Position numbers and translations under genes: made by a program. Shown piece after piece: positions 33,090-43,574 of a stretch of 64,000 bases of DNA. The stretch is from Paramacrobiotus richtersi (taxonomy: Eukaryota > Tardigrada > Eutardigrada > Parachela > Macrobiotidae). Under the pieces are notes generated by a model, which saw only the letters and a program-made list of their open reading frames with translations, was not told the DNA's origin and ran no database searches. Position 1 is the stretch's first letter. Every line of letters starts with the position of its first letter. The stretch covers positions 1-64,000 of the forward strand of contig JAQGAU010000010.1 in the NCBI GenBank assembly GCA_034698045.1, written 5' to 3'.

Positions 33090-33900
33090 AATTTACTGGT
33101 ACATGTATATATTTATATATATCTACCACCGTTGGATGAAATTAGTAAATATATTCGTTAATTAAATTTGTTAAGCAGCAAAACTTTATTCAAGCAAGAA
33201 AAACAGAAAAACATCTGTATATACCCCAAGCATCCTTGGTCGAAGCTAGTAAACGAATTATTTTGCGGGAAAAAATATTAAATAAATACATTAAACAAAT
33301 TAAGTATATTAAAATATTAAATATATTTGTAAAATGATGATTCATTTTTGCACATAGAAACTTGAATCGTCAAAGTACATGAAACGTACATTTACCTTCA
33401 AGGGTACATCTGTATATACGTCTACAATCCTTTTTTGCAAGTTAGTAAATATACTCATCAATTATATTTCTTCAGCAATAAAACGTTAACTGAAGCATTA
33501 AATTGTACAATTTTACTTCGAGGGTACATCTATATATACGTCTACCACCCTTGGTTCATTGGTTGAAAGTTCGTAAATATATTAACTAATGACATTCTTC
33601 GAACAATAAATCTTTATTTCAGGAAGAGAAGAAACAGTTATTCGCGACTCCTGTTATTAAAACTGAAATTATAGTATTTTTGTAACGCCCCCCAAACAGT
33701 TACAATTCAGGGGTACGTCTGTATAAACGTCTACCGCCCGAGATTGAACGTTAGAAACTTTGTTTGTTTTTGTCACAAATTTGTTTTCGAACACTTTAAT
33801 TTACACACTATAAATATCTACAAAAAAATTGCGTTTTTATTTTAGATACGTCTATATATACGTCTACCATCCTTAGTCGATAGATTGAAGGTCAGCTAAT
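33090..33900 (-). repeat. Core-repeat array, minus orientation
   Basis: Six copies spaced about 120-180 bp, near 33105, 33205, 33400, 33515, 33710 and 33840. Each has GGGTACRTCTRTATATACG then TCTACCACCCTTGGTTGAA and a trailing AATAAAACTTTATT-like tract. The core stays recognisable while spacers diverge. Confidence 0.85.
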
Positions 33901-34010
33901 CAAATTTTTTGAACAGAATAACTGCACTTAAGAAAGAAAAAGGTATAAAATCAAATAACGAATACTGTTTGTTATTATCATGTAAAAAATTAGACCACAC
34001 AAAACATACC

Positions 34011-34345
34011 TTAAATTGCTTCATCAACATTAAATGAATTAAACTCACGGATCCGAGATTCCTTAGGTCCATTTTCGGTCGATATCGCATCCGCCAATAA
34101 ATACCGCAAATGTCCAGATCGTGGTACACGTTTAATAAAATTCCTATACGTTTCCCGCAAAACATGCAGAGAACAAATACGAGAATGTTTTGCCGGTTGG
34201 TCTTCCCGATGACAAAAACTGACCCAGTTTCGGTAATGGTCTGTGTCCGTTAATAAATTTGGGAATTTATGAAACGCAACGTTTGCATCACCGCCACTTT
34301 TTGATATACAATTTGCAACGTAACAAGTAATCGGTATTTTACCTC
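34011..34345 (-). CDS. THAP-domain protein, about 110 residues
   Basis: The frame contains a C2CH THAP zinc finger: CYVANC, then VAFHKFP, NWVSFCHRE, and the CxxH pair in RICSLHV, followed by basic residues (RNFIKRVPRSG). A short tail ends FNSFNVDEAI. THAP fingers bind DNA; many come from P-element transposase. The natural start is unclear: the in-frame codon at the 5' end is TTG, and an upstream exon with ATG is likely. The protein is short for a transcription factor, so it may be a domain-only gene or a fragment. Confidence 0.6.
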
Positions 34346-34945
34346 CACCAAATCCCAACCATTTTCACAAAATTCGTGTTTTATCTTTTCCGTAATATCG
34401 AATGATACAACTAAAATCTGATTCCTGATATAAAAGGAAACCCGAAGTAAAATGCCGGCTGGCAAAAATTAATACTGTGCCGATTCACGCTTCGTAGCAC
34501 TTTAGGCAGTCCGACGGTCTGCGCTGCAATATATGTAAATGAAGCGTGAATAGAAGCGGGCTGCCTTTGTGCTGCCTTTGTGCTGCGGAAGCGTTTTTAG
34601 GGATACGTTTTCGATACCTATGACATGACAGTTGCACCAAAATAATAATGATAAATGTGAATTATATTTCAGAAATCAAAAGTCTGAAACAATTGGAGAA
34701 TCTATTTAAAATTAAAACAATGGGAAAAATGCGACAAATGCTATTTACCATCCGGCACTATCAGCACGTAATCAATCCTTTGACGGTGCTTTTTGATTAT
34801 CGAGCTGCGTGAAGCAAGGTGCTTGTAACGATTTCCTCAACCGTTAGGCCGATTCCCGAAGTGCCCAGACATGGTCGCAAAATTCCCTCACTAATATATG
34901 TCGCCCTCAACGATCAAGGAAATTTTGCTTGTCAAAGCAAAGTTG

Positions 34946-35010
34946 ATCAAGTGCGAAGATAATAATATTCAAGATATGATATCTTGAATAGTATTATCTT
35001 CGCACTTGAT
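34946..35010. repeat. 65-bp near-perfect palindrome
   Basis: ATCAAGTGCGAAGATAAT at the left is read back inverted at the right end (…ATTATCTTCGCACTTGAT), with ATATCTT/AAGATAT at the centre. One mismatch is seen. It sits exactly at the left edge of the segmental duplication 34986-35407. Confidence 0.85.
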
Positions 35011-35407
35011 ACGCTTCGTATCCGCCGTGTTGGTATCCACGTGTTTCGAATCTTTGGTTGCCATGTTAGCCGTTCGTTTTCGGTTCAGACCGTTTACTAT
35101 TTCCTTCAATATAAAAGCAAACCAGTTAAAATACTATTACATTTGTATGTTTTTTAAAATTCGTACTTTTAGATTAAACTAGCAGAACTGTGCGCGCAAA
35201 TTTGCGCGCATCTAGCAGATATTATAAACTGTGGCGCCGATTGAAGAGGTATCGAAGAGGTATATAATTACCTACATTTGCTACAGATCCGGCTTTATAT
35301 GGAAACAACAACCAGCAACAAAAACTATACAGGTTATTATTATGTATATGCAAGCGAACAACAGAGTTGGGTTAGACGAGTTGAGTTATCCAACAGAGTT
35401 GGGTTAT
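34986..35407 (+). repeat. Segmental duplication, copy A (partner at 39155)
   Basis: About 400 bp recurs at 39155-39566 in direct orientation with roughly nine tenths identity, including TCGTATCCGCCGTGTTG, TTCCTTCAATATAAAAGC and GCGCGCAAATTTGCGCGC. A TATA-like box and a short frame (METTTSNKNYT..YYYVYAS) are kept in both. It may be a duplicated promoter and first exon. Copy A carries an extra 11 bp and runs into an inverted 42-bp minisatellite. Confidence 0.8.
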
Positions 35408-35429
35408 GGATTACTGGATTCATACTTTG

Positions 35430-35610
35430 TCTGTTTCTACAAAACTTTCGCAGATATATAACAGGTTTCCTATTTGTTACAAAAATCTGCCAGGTATATA
35501 ATAAAAGTTTTTTAGTTGTTACAAAAATCTCCCAGGTATATAATAACAGTTACGTAATTGCTACAACAATCCCCCAGGCGTATAATAAAAGTTTCCCTTT
35601 TATCAAGATT
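35430..35610 (-). repeat. 42-bp minisatellite, inverted orientation
   Basis: Four units read CTACAAAAATCTCCCAGG and TATATAATAAAAGTTTCC on the plus strand, the inverse of the array at 17805. Confidence 0.8.
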
Positions 35611-36434
35611 TTGCTAACCTATTGCGGTCGTCCTATAATTTCCGACAACTGGAACTGATACGAGACTAGAAAAGTGTTAATTTCCGGTCGCTGCAAAATT
35701 CGGCGTTTCCGAGTGCTTGAATGTGGCATGTACTGAGCTGCCATTGTGAGATCAAATCCATGTCTATTCTACAGAAACTGACTGCGTTGAAGACGATGCC
35801 GAATTTAGTTACCGGCAAAGATTATCAGGAAAATGAATACGGATATGTTAAAAAATAATCGAAAGATCGGTAGGTATAATGAGGATAAGCACAGCGTATC
35901 AATTGTTATATTTGTAAAATAATTCCGTTAAAATTATCTGTTAGCATATCTTTTCTTTAATAGGTTTTTTTGTACGAAATAAACGATCTCCAGTAAAAAA
36001 ACATATTTTAATAAAGGAAATTTTGTTGTTAGCAGTAAAACTTAATGATGAGAAGAAAACGAAGATGGTAGGCACTAATGGTAGCGGTATCCGTTACTGA
36101 CTTGTTTCACAAGCAGAATGTTATGACTAATATGGAGATAAAAATCGTACCGCTAAAAAATGCTAAGTGTATGGTCATATTGTGGCGACGTATCACCCAA
36201 TTTTGGTCAACAAATGGACTCCCAGGTACCAGTACGATGGTAAAAAACAGGACGTGAGTGCACGTGATGTTACCCACAGAGAAACTTTTAAAGAAGAGTG
36301 CGGTGTGCAAGCGTTTTCATTCTGATTATAATACGATCGCAATCAGTCGCATTTTTAAGCAGAGCAAGTGACCTTTACCTATCGCACGTGGTTAAGTTTT
36401 AATTGTTGCTTGTGTGTTTCATTTTGACAAATAA

Positions 36435-36812
36435 ATGGCTTATCCGAACATACCGCAGCATTTACTTAATTTGCCGAATGGCAAGTCATTTATCGAAGCG
36501 CACATTGATCATTTAAACGCGGAAGTAGCAAATGGAGCTGTGCAAATGGTCTGGAAACCACATTTATCCATTAATGATGTTGTCCCGCCACGTGATTATC
36601 CAGTCGGTTGGTGTTACTGTGCCGAATTTCATCTATATTATAAGAAGTGCGATCATTTTCGTGCGGAGACAACGCGACCCTGCGGAAAAACGAGGAATGC
36701 TGCCGGACGTGAGATTCTATGCCGTGAAGCACGACCGAAACGACTAGTTTGTGTGAAATATATGAAACATCCTGGGAAATGTGAGAATTGCTTAGCAGAT
36801 GAGGTAATTTAA
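36435..36812 (+). CDS. Cysteine-rich small protein, copy B
   Basis: Paralogue of 31871-32540: IEAHIDHLN, LSINDVVPP, GWCYCAEFHLYYKKCDHFRA, TRPCGKTR, REILCREARPKRL and KHPGKCENC. As in copy A, the main exon should end at a donor (GAT GAG/GTAATT at 36803); read through, it stops two codons later (VI then stop). A possible second exon was not found with confidence. An ATAAATG context precedes the ATG. The role is probably the same as copy A. It is the better conserved reading frame of the two. Confidence 0.7.
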   Translation: MAYPNIPQHLLNLPNGKSFIEAHIDHLNAEVANGAVQMVWKPHLSINDVVPPRDYPVGWCYCAEFHLYYKKCDHFRAETTRPCGKTRNAAGREILCREARPKRLVCVKYMKHPGKCENCLADEVI

Positions 36813-36849
36813 AAATTAATGGCAGTTAAATTTGTGTAAAATAAATGTC

Positions 36850-38970
36850 ATTAAATTTTTGAATAGTTGTGTGTTTGTGAATTGTTTATTAGTGTGGTTA
36901 TTTACAACTGTTTGCTAATTAGATTTATAACGAAGTATTTTTCAGGTTGAAATATATAAGTTACACAATTACTAATTTATATTTATTTATTCAATCATAC
37001 TGTTTTATTGTAACAATTAAATTTAACTTTCAATATTATTATATTTCGATATTATTAAATTTTGCGGCAAACTATTCGGTCTCATCGAGCGGTCATTTCC
37101 GGTCAGCGAGCAAGGGAATTTAATTTTCAAAAATTAGGGAAAATGGTTTAACAATGTTTCAAATGTCCAAAACAGCTAAGCTCCTATCAAATTCCCCAAT
37201 TGACCAGACTGACAAGTCAAACTGATGAGAATAAAATTGCACAAAGCTCGCGATGCGAGAAATCAGAATAGAACAAGTCAGAACAGATATGGCACAGCTG
37301 CAAAACACATAAATCAGAGAAATAGCCATTAATGGCAGACACATTAAGCAACAAAGACACCGCTCGCTGGGAATTAACAATCATTATCTGCGATAATTTC
37401 TTTTAATACGTATTTGTGTTTAATGAATGCAAATTATAAGTAATTTTTGTGTAAATTCAACACAATAATTTACATTTAGTCAATGAAACTGTATAATAAA
37501 ACTGTTATGATAATTTCAAATTTCTGTGTGTTTCAAAAAAATATCCTTTGACCGTTTCCTAATAATTCTATCATTGAATTATTGTGACTTAATAGTTATT
37601 TGTTATAGAATCTTCGCGGATAAAAAGGATGGATGGAAGAAGCAAGAAATGATGCGTAATTCAAAGGCAAGAATTAACGGTCGAAAAATTTAAAACAATA
37701 AAATTTGATAAAATTTTTCCTAAATATATCTTTGTTAATTAGTTTAGGGTGTAACTGTTTACAGATACCTAATATTTAAAGAGCAGTAATAATTATTAGA
37801 AAAATTGCCCGATTAGGAAATTAGAAAATTAGAAAATCGGTAAATCATTGATCTGATTTTAATCTAAATGGTTACAGAATTTTTGTGGTTGAGGACCGAA
37901 AAACAGATACAGAAAGCAGAAAATGGATGGATATTTTGAAGAATGTTATTCCGAGATGCCGTTCCAAGATTGTTTGGAATCCAGTAACATATAAAATCTT
38001 TTGGTTTAGTAGCGCTAAATAGTGAGTACTTATGTTCATGTAACATTCTGTGTTTGTAAATAACGTTATAAAATTTTGAGACATTCGCAAAACATTGAAC
38101 ATAAAGGGTGTATTTATGTGTTAAAATGCTATACCCATTCCTTGTTTTCTTTATGAATTTGTATTAATAATGATCTTATGTTATGTGATGAAAATTAAAT
38201 TGTATGTAGGGTATTTTGGTGTTCCGGTAATGTTTAGCACGTTCGTCATATTAGAAAATAAAAATAAAAAATGATTTGTTTTTTAATTAATTTTCTATTA
38301 AATTGTATTAGTGTAAGGGAGTATTAACGAATTATATTTTAGGAAATATTTTTCTGGTGATGAGTAATAAGAAACCAGTATAAATCTGGATCCGTTGTAT
38401 CAGTTAAATTATGTTGTTTAATTGCAGATAAATAATTCATTATGCGCAGACTACAAACGGAAAATAAACGTAAAATGCTGTAAATATTTTATTGATAATT
38501 AATTATTCAGTAAAACGTGGTTTAGTATAAAAAGAAACATTTAGTACACAATACAATAATTAAAGAAAGTGATAACAAGTGCAAGCAATCACAAAAAATG
38601 AAAAAATAAATGCCGAATATAAAAATAAAAATAAACAGATGCAAATAATGACATTTGTTGTATGCCGGGTACGAGGTTTGTCTTACCTGAATGGATCATT
38701 AGAATTAACGTTTGTCGGACGTCTACACGGCTGTGTTTAATGATCAATCGTTTCGAATTTGCTGTTGGTTTCGAGGTCCTTTTGGAGGCATCATGAAATA
38801 AGGCAGATAGTTTGGAAAGTGCATATAAAACGGATGCAATGAGATCACGAGATTCATACTATATTGTGTACATTCTATCCAGGCGTGAACTGGGTCATGC
38901 TTGTGGCTTTACCATAGCGAAACTGAAACAGACGGGCCTCTTTGAGCCCCTTGCCTTTAGAGCATGAGCT
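36850..38970. other. AT-rich stretch with no gene seen
   Basis: Very AT-rich with only short domain-free frames on both strands. No core repeat and no minisatellite unit was recognised. Confidence 0.5.
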
Positions 38971-39154
38971 ATAGACTGAATGGGCAAGAAAGATCATAAA
39001 ACAAGGCGACGCCTGGAGCAACCTTTCCCTGTCGGTTTCAGTTGTGCACATAAGAGCAGCAGGGCAGAAAAGCCGGTTGCATTTTCAGAAAATAATTATT
39101 TTAAAATCACCAGAATTTGTTTACGCTTTTTTGCCGACGTTGTTTTTGCCGACG

Positions 39155-39566
39155 GAATAGTATTATTTTTGCACTTAATAAGCTTCGTATCCGCCGTGTT
39201 GATATTCACGTGTTTCGAATCTTTCGTTGCCATGTTAGCCGTTCGTTTTTGGTTTAGACCAATTACTATTTCCTTCAATATAAAAGCAAACCAGTTAAAA
39301 TACTTTTACATTTGTATGTTTTTTAAAATTCGTACTCCTAGATTAAACTAGCAGACCTGTGCGCGCAAATTTGCACGAATCTAGCAGATAATATAAACTG
39401 TGGCGCCGATTGAAGAGGTATCGAATTACCTACATTTGCCACAAATCCGGATTTATATGGAAACAACAACCAGCAACAAAAACTATACAGAATATTATTA
39501 TGTATATGCAAGCGAACAACAAAGTTGGGTTAGACGGGTTGAGTTATCCAACAGAGTTGGCTTAGA
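39155..39566 (+). repeat. Segmental duplication, copy B (partner at 34986)
   Basis: Direct copy of 34986-35407, starting GGAATAGTATTATTTTTGCA and ending CAACAGAGTTGG. Its left side lacks the full palindrome seen at copy A. Confidence 0.8.
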
Positions 39567-39884
39567 TACATTTTTCTTCCTTTTACTCTCTGTTTTGGTC
39601 ATATTTTGAGAAATATTTATTGAATCATGATATAATTAGATCACGATTTGTGGGAAAATTGATACGCCTTGTTTCACTTTGAGAATGCTGTGCGGAACGA
39701 TACATCAGATGGCGCACCGAAAAAAAGACTATTACATGCCTCAAGAACCAGAAAATTTCATGAAGAAATGATTTGATGATTTATAAACCGGCTGGTCTAT
39801 GTAATCATTATTAATTTGCGTAAATGCCAATTGTGTCCGAAATCTTCTGGGCATATCATCAAATTTTTTCAGTTTCCAACCAAT

Positions 39885-40120
39885 CAACCAAGGGTGGTAG
39901 ACGTGTGTACAGATTTACCGTGAAAGTAAAAAGGTACTTTTTTGATTAGATGTTAACGAACTGATTTGTGGGTATAATTACTAACCTTCAATCATGGGCG
40001 GCAAACGTATATGCAGAACGACCCTTAAAATAAAATTAACGTATTATAATAATCATTAACTTTTAAGTAGAAATAATTGAAGTATAAGGGTAATCTTAAA
40101 GTAAAAAGAGACATTTTTCA
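39885..40120 (+). repeat. Two core-repeat copies, plus orientation
   Basis: Cores near 39892 (AGGGTGGTAGACGTGTGTAC) and 39990 (ATGGGCGGCAAACGTATATG) with the normal AATAAAGCTCAATTGCTTAA-type flank. Confidence 0.7.
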
Positions 40121-40624
40121 ATAAATAAAGCTCAATTGCTTAAAGATGTAGCTTTATTTTTGAATATATCGTTTCGAATATATCGTTTAAATGTATCGTT
40201 TATCAAATCATAATATCAAGTATGGTGATTAGAACTTGATGTGAATCGGTGAAAGATTCTTGTTTTTCGCGTGATTCACTACCCGCTTGATTCCATACAA
40301 CTATTAAACCATTTAGGTTGATGATTAAGGCGTCATGCTGATCAGATTCCGATTACTGATACGAAGACACTCGAGCTAGTATTTCGGTAGAATATGGGTT
40401 TTGATACGTATTAACTACAGCTGTCAATTGTGTTGGTTACTCCCATTTTTGTTAACCATTTTCCGTATAACCGGATTGGTCAAGCAACCTGATACTAGCC
40501 AATTTGTATTGTCTATATTTTCAATGGGTACCTTTGTAAAACTTATTTCAACAATTTCAGTAGATGCGTTAGTAATGGAAGTTTTGAGTACGTTTTTGAT
40601 TGACACAAATTTTCTTAACGTGAA

Positions 40625-40921
40625 ATGCCTCGAACTAATATTGTTCATTCTGATTATCCTTCCTGCGTATGTACTATGTGTGATCCTAGTTTTTCTATTG
40701 CGGAACCGATTGCTGACATTGTTGAACTGTATACTAACGATGAATATGATGAAAATGCGCGTATTGCTGGTGTGCAACACATTTTTCGTAGATTAGTTCG
40801 TCGTTTAATCCCAAATTACGTGTATTATCTGTTACCTCTTGACTTTGTTCCAGAAGCAGCTCAAGTACTCACTAATATGCTTGACCAAACGATCATGAAA
40901 ATTATTAATTACACCGCATAA
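40625..40921 (+). CDS. Small protein, possibly a degenerate H2A-like histone fold, 98 residues
   Basis: The frame starts MPRTNIVHSDYPSCVCTMCD, then EPIADIVELYTNDEYDENAR. From residue 49 the pattern IAGVQHIFRRLVRRLIPNY followed by VPEAAQVLTNMLDQTIMKI can be laid over the H2A segment AGLQFPVGRVHRLLRKGNY ... LAAVLEYLTAEILEL: AG[VL]Q, RR/R, NY, AA, VL, L and I agree in order. The third helix and docking tail are absent. This is suggestive only; a non-histone helical protein is equally possible. It has no intron and no signal peptide. A different overlapping frame (40401-40796) is hydrophobic and less credible. Confidence 0.4.
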   Translation: MPRTNIVHSDYPSCVCTMCDPSFSIAEPIADIVELYTNDEYDENARIAGVQHIFRRLVRRLIPNYVYYLLPLDFVPEAAQVLTNMLDQTIMKIINYTA

Positions 40922-41296
40922 TTTTTTTCCATCACTTGAATGGTTCGACTCATCATTTATCGTCCCAAAAGTGAGTCATGTAATATCAGTATTTGTATGA
41001 CCTCTATATATTTTTTTCATACAGCGTTATAGGAATATAGGTTTATTGATTAACATTATTGACATATTTTCTTACATACTGGATCTTGTGGTAACTGGAT
41101 GCTGTTGTTTTATGCGTTCAACAATCAGAATAATCACTTTGACCAAATAATCTTCTATGTTATTACTGCATTAGGTGGCTACAAAGTAAGCTGAAAGATA
41201 ATAATTTATTATTTTTAATTTACAGTTTTTCTTATTTTATAAATGTTTTTGCCCTAATATATTTTGTGAATGATGTATTTTTCAGATTCGTTCATT

Positions 41297-41532
41297 ATGC
41301 CGCGAAAAGTGCCTAAACTGTGCAAATTTGGAACGAGGTTTTTTCGTGTCTGTCCACGACAAGTTCCGCACACTTCATGTACTTGTTGTAAACAACATGT
41401 GTGAGTATTTTTTATATAAATTATTTTCATGTAATATGCATTCACTCTTAATTAATATAGAAGTGATTATTATGTTTTAGCTCTGTGCTTCGGTATCCTG
41501 CTCAAACAGTTCCAAATCTTCCGGATAAGTAA
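41297..41532 (+). CDS. Two-exon micro-gene, 51 residues, Cys-rich and basic
   Basis: Exon 1 (41297-41400) encodes MPRKVPKLCKFGTRFFRVCP then RQVPHTSCTCCKQH; the donor GT/GTGAGT and acceptor TTTTAG/CTC join in phase to exon 2 (41481-41532), ending VPNLPDK. A polyadenylation signal AATAAA follows 10 bp after the stop. The ordered donor, acceptor and poly(A) signal make it a likely real transcript. Five cysteines (LCK, VCP, SCTCC) are present. Its start MPRKV resembles that of its neighbours (MPRT, MPRL), but no family is recognised. Confidence 0.5.
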
Positions 41533-41919
41533 TGAAGGTTCAATAAACATCTGGAATAAAAAAAGAAATATTGAATTTACTATTTAGGCAAACCGAAAAA
41601 CCACTTTGTTTTCCGTCTTTTCGCATCTTTAATGATGATTCTGTTTCCATTTCAATTTATGTTACCGTTTTGCTATGTTTTCATTATTTTTGATGTTCTG
41701 TTGTTCCGTTCTGTTGTTGGTATGTGATCTACTATACTGATTATGCAAAAAGCCGTCGGCAGGCCCGCCGTTGCGGGTCTGCTTGGCGTGGCTGGGTGTA
41801 CGTGAATGTTTACATTATGGCAAGTTGCATTGTATGGTTTGTAAACTGTGACCATTAAACTCTCGAAAGCTTTCCATTAGAATTTTTCCAGTTTTGGTTT
41901 CCATTTTCCAGTTTTGGTT

Positions 41920-42020
41920 TGACTCCAATGAACTGTTGCACTTGAGTCTAATGAATATTTTTTATATTATATTATGTTTTATGTATTATATATATTTTAT
42001 AAATTCATAGACATATCAAG
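41920..42020 (-). pseudogene. Duplicated fragment of the chromodomain-FLYWCH gene
   Basis: About 100 bp matches 49582-49690: the first part of FLYWCH exon 2 (CCAGTTTTGGTTTGACTCCA and GTTGCAC on the plus strand) and the following intron. The acceptor is preserved only partly and the rest of the gene is missing. Confidence 0.65.
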
Positions 42021-42054
42021 AAACTTAAATAAACTTGAACTGATTCATACTCTT

Positions 42055-42460
42055 AAATGTATCTCTAACGTAGAAATGCATCTGCGTATGTATAATTCAC
42101 ATCATTGATAAAGTAATTTGGCGTATACGGTCCAGGAATTTTTTTTAAAGGTTGCAAACTGAAGTACTTCAACGTAAAAACGAATTTGCGTATAATTCGC
42201 AGTACTCGTACAGATGAAGTCTATGGTCAAACCCTTACACATGCCGTTGAGCATACAAGGATTTTGATTCTAAAGGTGGTAGACGTACGCACCCTTAATG
42301 TAAAAAGGTATGTACATATAATTCGCATCACAGGTAAAGTAAGCGGGTGTTTACGGTCCAGAAATTTTTTTCTAGGAGTGACAGACGTATGTACTTTTAA
42401 CGTAAAATAGGATCTGCGTATAATTCGCATTATAGATACAGTAATTGGGCAACTATGGTT
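42055..42460 (+). repeat. Tandem repeat of about 120 bp, related to the core family
   Basis: Three units share TCTGCGTATAATTCGCA, then ACGGTCCAGGAATTTTTTT and a core-like GGTGGTAGACGTA.GTACC.TTAACGTAAAA. A second array of the same unit lies at 50510-50790. Confidence 0.75.
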
Positions 42461-42519
42461 CAGCCGCTGCGGATGTAGCTAAGCATGACTTTTAACTGCC
42501 AGTGTAACTGTATATGATT

Positions 42520-43050
42520 TTTGTAAAGACTGGAAAACTGAAAAAAGTGTACAATTTTACTTCTAGGGTAAGTCTGTCTATACGTTTACCGTTCATGATT
42601 GATGATTAATAACTATATTCAAAAATTGATGTTTATGAATATGTAACTTTATTTTATAAGAAAATACTTTTTTATTTTAAATGTATGCTTATTTACACAG
42701 TTGCTAACCTTGGCTAAAATCTGAAATTTAACATTTAATTTTCTGCACCTGAACATGTAAGCCTAGGGGATTTTGTTTAAATTGGTTAATTTTTATTTCT
42801 GGGTTTTTCTCATTTTCATTTTCATTTTCATTTTCATTTTCATTAATTAGGTGTACCACCTTTGGTTGAAAATTATTATGAACAATATTAATGCTTGTTA
42901 TTGAAGCTTGTAAATATATGTTTCAGTTCATAAAACCAACAGTAGTAAAACTCCATTCAAGTAATCAAAATGTACAATTTTACTTCTAGGGCAGATTTGT
43001 CTATACATTTACTGCTTATGTTAATGGTTACTACATACTTTGAGTGACTT
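42520..43050. repeat. Mixed repeat patch with (TTTTCA)n microsatellite
   Basis: A minus-orientation core lies near 42562 and a diverged one near 42985. A degenerate 42-bp unit (AAGCCTAGGGGATTTTGTTT) is at 42760, and (TTTTCA)n spans about 42808-42845. Confidence 0.7.
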
Positions 43051-43220
43051 TTTGGTCGCGCATGGTAACGTTACGCAACAAGAAATGTATTTCGGAATCT
43101 ATTTGGTGATAATTAATCCGAGGTGTTCGTCTTTTATCTTTTACCCATGTAATTTAATCTCTGAGCGAATTTTGTAAAATTGTAATTCTACAAATTAATA
43201 AGTGTGAATGTTTAATTTAG

Positions 43221-43375
43221 GTAATAATAATGGAACGATTTTATTGAAGCAGAGTGATCGATCGATTACTGATGTCAATATTCCGATTAGTGGTAGCGAT
43301 TTTTTGGACTTCGTTCCTAGTACACTTATTAAGAAGAACGACCATTCATCTGAAGTATCTCATGACGAAGTATAA
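43221..43375 (+). CDS. Possible terminal exon, unknown product
   Basis: After the acceptor TTAATTTAG a 51-codon frame reads NNNGTILLKQSDRSITDVNI, then SGSDFLDFVPSTLIKKNDHS and ends SHDEV. The composition is protein-like and unlike the repeats around it. No upstream exon was identified, so it may be an orphaned exon. Confidence 0.3.
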
Positions 43376-43574
43376 ATGGATTGGCTAATATTGGATATGT
43401 GGATTGGATGCAGTTTGAAGAATCTGGAGAATTCATGTTTTTTGAATGCTACTTTGTGGTGTCTTGCTTATGGTTCTTTTTTGTATAGTTTTTTAATGAA
43501 GGATGTTCACACACGAAAATGTATGTCTTTTTATAATTTACAACTTTAAATTTGAATTAATTTTTTTTAAACCT

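Noticed and set aside
40401-40796. Hydrophobic 131-codon frame, possible multi-pass membrane protein
   Set aside because: It overlaps the more protein-like frame at 40625 and owes its hydrophobicity to T-rich DNA; no signal or motif is seen.
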